A DNA stretch of 23,362 nt from positions 1-23,362 of the forward strand of contig CAZCHH010000054.1 in NCBI GenBank assembly GCA_964498585.1, given 5' to 3'. This document shows, one piece after another, positions 22,447 to 23,362 of this stretch. Numbering within the stretch: position 1 is the first letter of the stretch; each line of letters begins with the position of its first letter. The translations under genes were made by a program, and so were the position numbers. The notes under the pieces are model-generated. The model was not told where the DNA came from, ran no database searches, and saw only the letters and a list, made by a program, of their open reading frames with translations. Source of the DNA: JAAYJM01 sp964498585. GTDB taxonomy: Bacteria; Bacteroidota; Ignavibacteria; Kapaibacteriales; UBA2268.

Positions 22447-23154
22447 ATGAAAATGCAAAATAATATAAAAAAATTAATCGGAACTTTGTTTTTTTTAATT
22501 TTGGTTTCCTGCACCTGCGTGCCGGATATTGATACGCCAAAAGAAATTATTCCAAGCGAAAGTGCAAAAATCCAATTTATTAATGCAAATACTGATTTTA
22601 CCGAAGCCGACATCTATTCTTCAGAAATCGCTGTTCTAAAGAAATTATCATATTTTTGGTTCAACACAAATTATTATTTTATTGGAGTAGAAAGCACCCA
22701 CATAAGATTATATAGTTCCACCCCAAAAGAATTAATATACAGCAGAGCAATCAGCGATTTAGAAAAACAACACAAATATACCTTTATCTTTTTCGGAAAC
22801 AGCGAAAAATCTTCTTCAATAATAATGAACGACAGTATAGAAAATTTTAATTCTGATTTTGCATATATCCGCTGCGTTCATAGTTCTATTGACTGCAAAC
22901 CGGTTACTGTAAAATTAATAAAAAATTTTACGACATCAATTGACCTTGAGCAAGGAACTGCAAGCAATTTTTCTGAATCTTTTGCAGGTAATTATAATAT
23001 TGAGTTTTACGAGCAAGGTTCCGCAAGACCAATTATCAGCATTACTGATGTAGAATTTAAAAACGGAACTGCTTATACTGTAATTTTAAAAGGCAGCACA
23101 AACACTAGCAGCGAAAACCGTTTAGTCTGCGAAATAGTAGAACTGCCTAAATAG
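22447..23154 (+). CDS. DUF4397-like lipoprotein
   Basis: 235 aa. The lipoprotein signal ends LVSC (Cys22). Residues ~38-120 resemble the DUF4397 beta domain: AKIQFINANTDFTEADIYSS, a central LSYFWF...NYYFIGVES segment and KYTFIFFG. A second, weaker copy covers ~135-235 (FAYIRCVHSSIDCKPVTVKL ... YTVILKG). Two such Ig-like modules in tandem are usual for the family, whose role in the envelope is not known. A second in-frame Met two codons later (22453) could also be the start. It may be surface-exposed or periplasmic. Confidence 0.72.
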   Translation: MKMQNNIKKLIGTLFFLILVSCTCVPDIDTPKEIIPSESAKIQFINANTDFTEADIYSSEIAVLKKLSYFWFNTNYYFIGVESTHIRLYSSTPKELIYSRAISDLEKQHKYTFIFFGNSEKSSSIIMNDSIENFNSDFAYIRCVHSSIDCKPVTVKLIKNFTTSIDLEQGTASNFSESFAGNYNIEFYEQGSARPIISITDVEFKNGTAYTVILKGSTNTSSENRLVCEIVELPK

Positions 23155-23183
23155 ATGTTTTGATATAGGAGAGTTCCAAATTC

Positions 23184-23265
23184 GTGTCATTCCGAAACGA
23201 AGTGAGGAATCTCAAATGTAGTGGTAGCAATGACTTGTGAGATTTCTCGCTACGCTTACCAATGA
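23184..23265 (+). repeat. Y-family palindromic interspersed repeat, copy 5
   Basis: GTGTCATTCCGAAACGAAGT then GAGGAATCTCAAATGTAGTG, a variable middle, then GAGATTTCTCGCTACGCTT. The sequence after it (CCAATGAAATCTTTACTT, 23258-23275) recurs in inverted form right of copy 4 (about 21060-21080). Confidence 0.8.
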
Positions 23266-23278
23266 AATCTTTACTTGT

Positions 23279-23362
23279 AATTCTGGCGTATGCCAGAATC
23301 CATCTTAGGAAAGCAAGTGAGCTTGCTCACTTGTTACATTTGGGCAAGCCCAAATGCTTCAT
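23279..23362 (-). repeat. X module, copy 2, running to the window edge
   Basis: Holds ATTCTGGC-GTAT-GCCAGAAT, CAAGTGAGC-TT-GCTCACTTG and CATTTGGGC-AA-GCCCAAATG in this order, the inverse of 11303-11386. It may continue past the window. Confidence 0.85.

Overview
The window is AT-rich DNA from a free-living bacterium of the Bacteroidota-Chlorobiota group. Three proteins carry type IX secretion (T9SS) C-terminal sorting domains, one of them with the QNxPNP opening common in Ignavibacteria- and Kapabacteria-like genomes. A very large ATP-dependent 2-hydroxyacyl-CoA dehydratase/activase-type fusion suggests anaerobic or low-oxygen metabolism. The exact lineage cannot be fixed from sequence alone. 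No tRNA, rRNA, CRISPR array or transposase was seen.

Layout. 3-1325 is the C-terminal part of an AddA/RecB-like helicase-nuclease. 1655-5962 encodes a 1435-aa double activase fused to dehydratase-like domains. 6359-6736 (minus) is a small helical protein of unknown function. 6915-11168 looks like one tight four-gene operon: a di-haem peroxidase-like lipoprotein, a Rieske-like protein with a Tat signal and a T9SS tail, dxs (entry enzyme of the MEP isoprenoid pathway) and a YdeI-like DUF1905 protein. 11596-13044 is a secreted phosphodiester-glycosidase-domain protein. 14165-16492 (minus) is a T9SS-exported Asp-box (Ycf48-like) beta-propeller protein lying between two long, repeat-filled non-coding stretches. 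17674-18576 is a cation diffusion facilitator. 18613-20356 (minus) holds a VOC-fold protein behind an LptF/LptG-type permease. secG (20436-20777) is divergent from the permease. The right end has a T9SS surface protein (21113-21868, minus), a YbgC-like thioesterase (21949-22407, minus) and a DUF4397-like lipoprotein (22447-23154).

The gaps between genes are full of short palindromic repeats, which I sort into modules X, Y, Z, A and B. Z has seven copies, Y has five, and X has two full and two partial copies. Around the Asp-box gene the modules form a mirror: A-B-Z on the left and Z'-B'-A' on the right, with the two B arms matching at 70 of 77 positions. A separate 21-bp tandem repeat at 13339-13506 encodes eight copies of a seven-residue motif.

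The most unusual coding signal is in the redox pair 6915-8766. The cytochrome has Cys-Ser-His-Cys-Met where its first CxxCH haem motif should be. The adjacent Rieske-like protein has Cys-Pro-His-Glu where CxxH is required and lacks both disulfide cysteines. Two neighbouring genes with altered cofactor sites but otherwise well-kept folds suggest either loss of one function or an atypical surface redox module.
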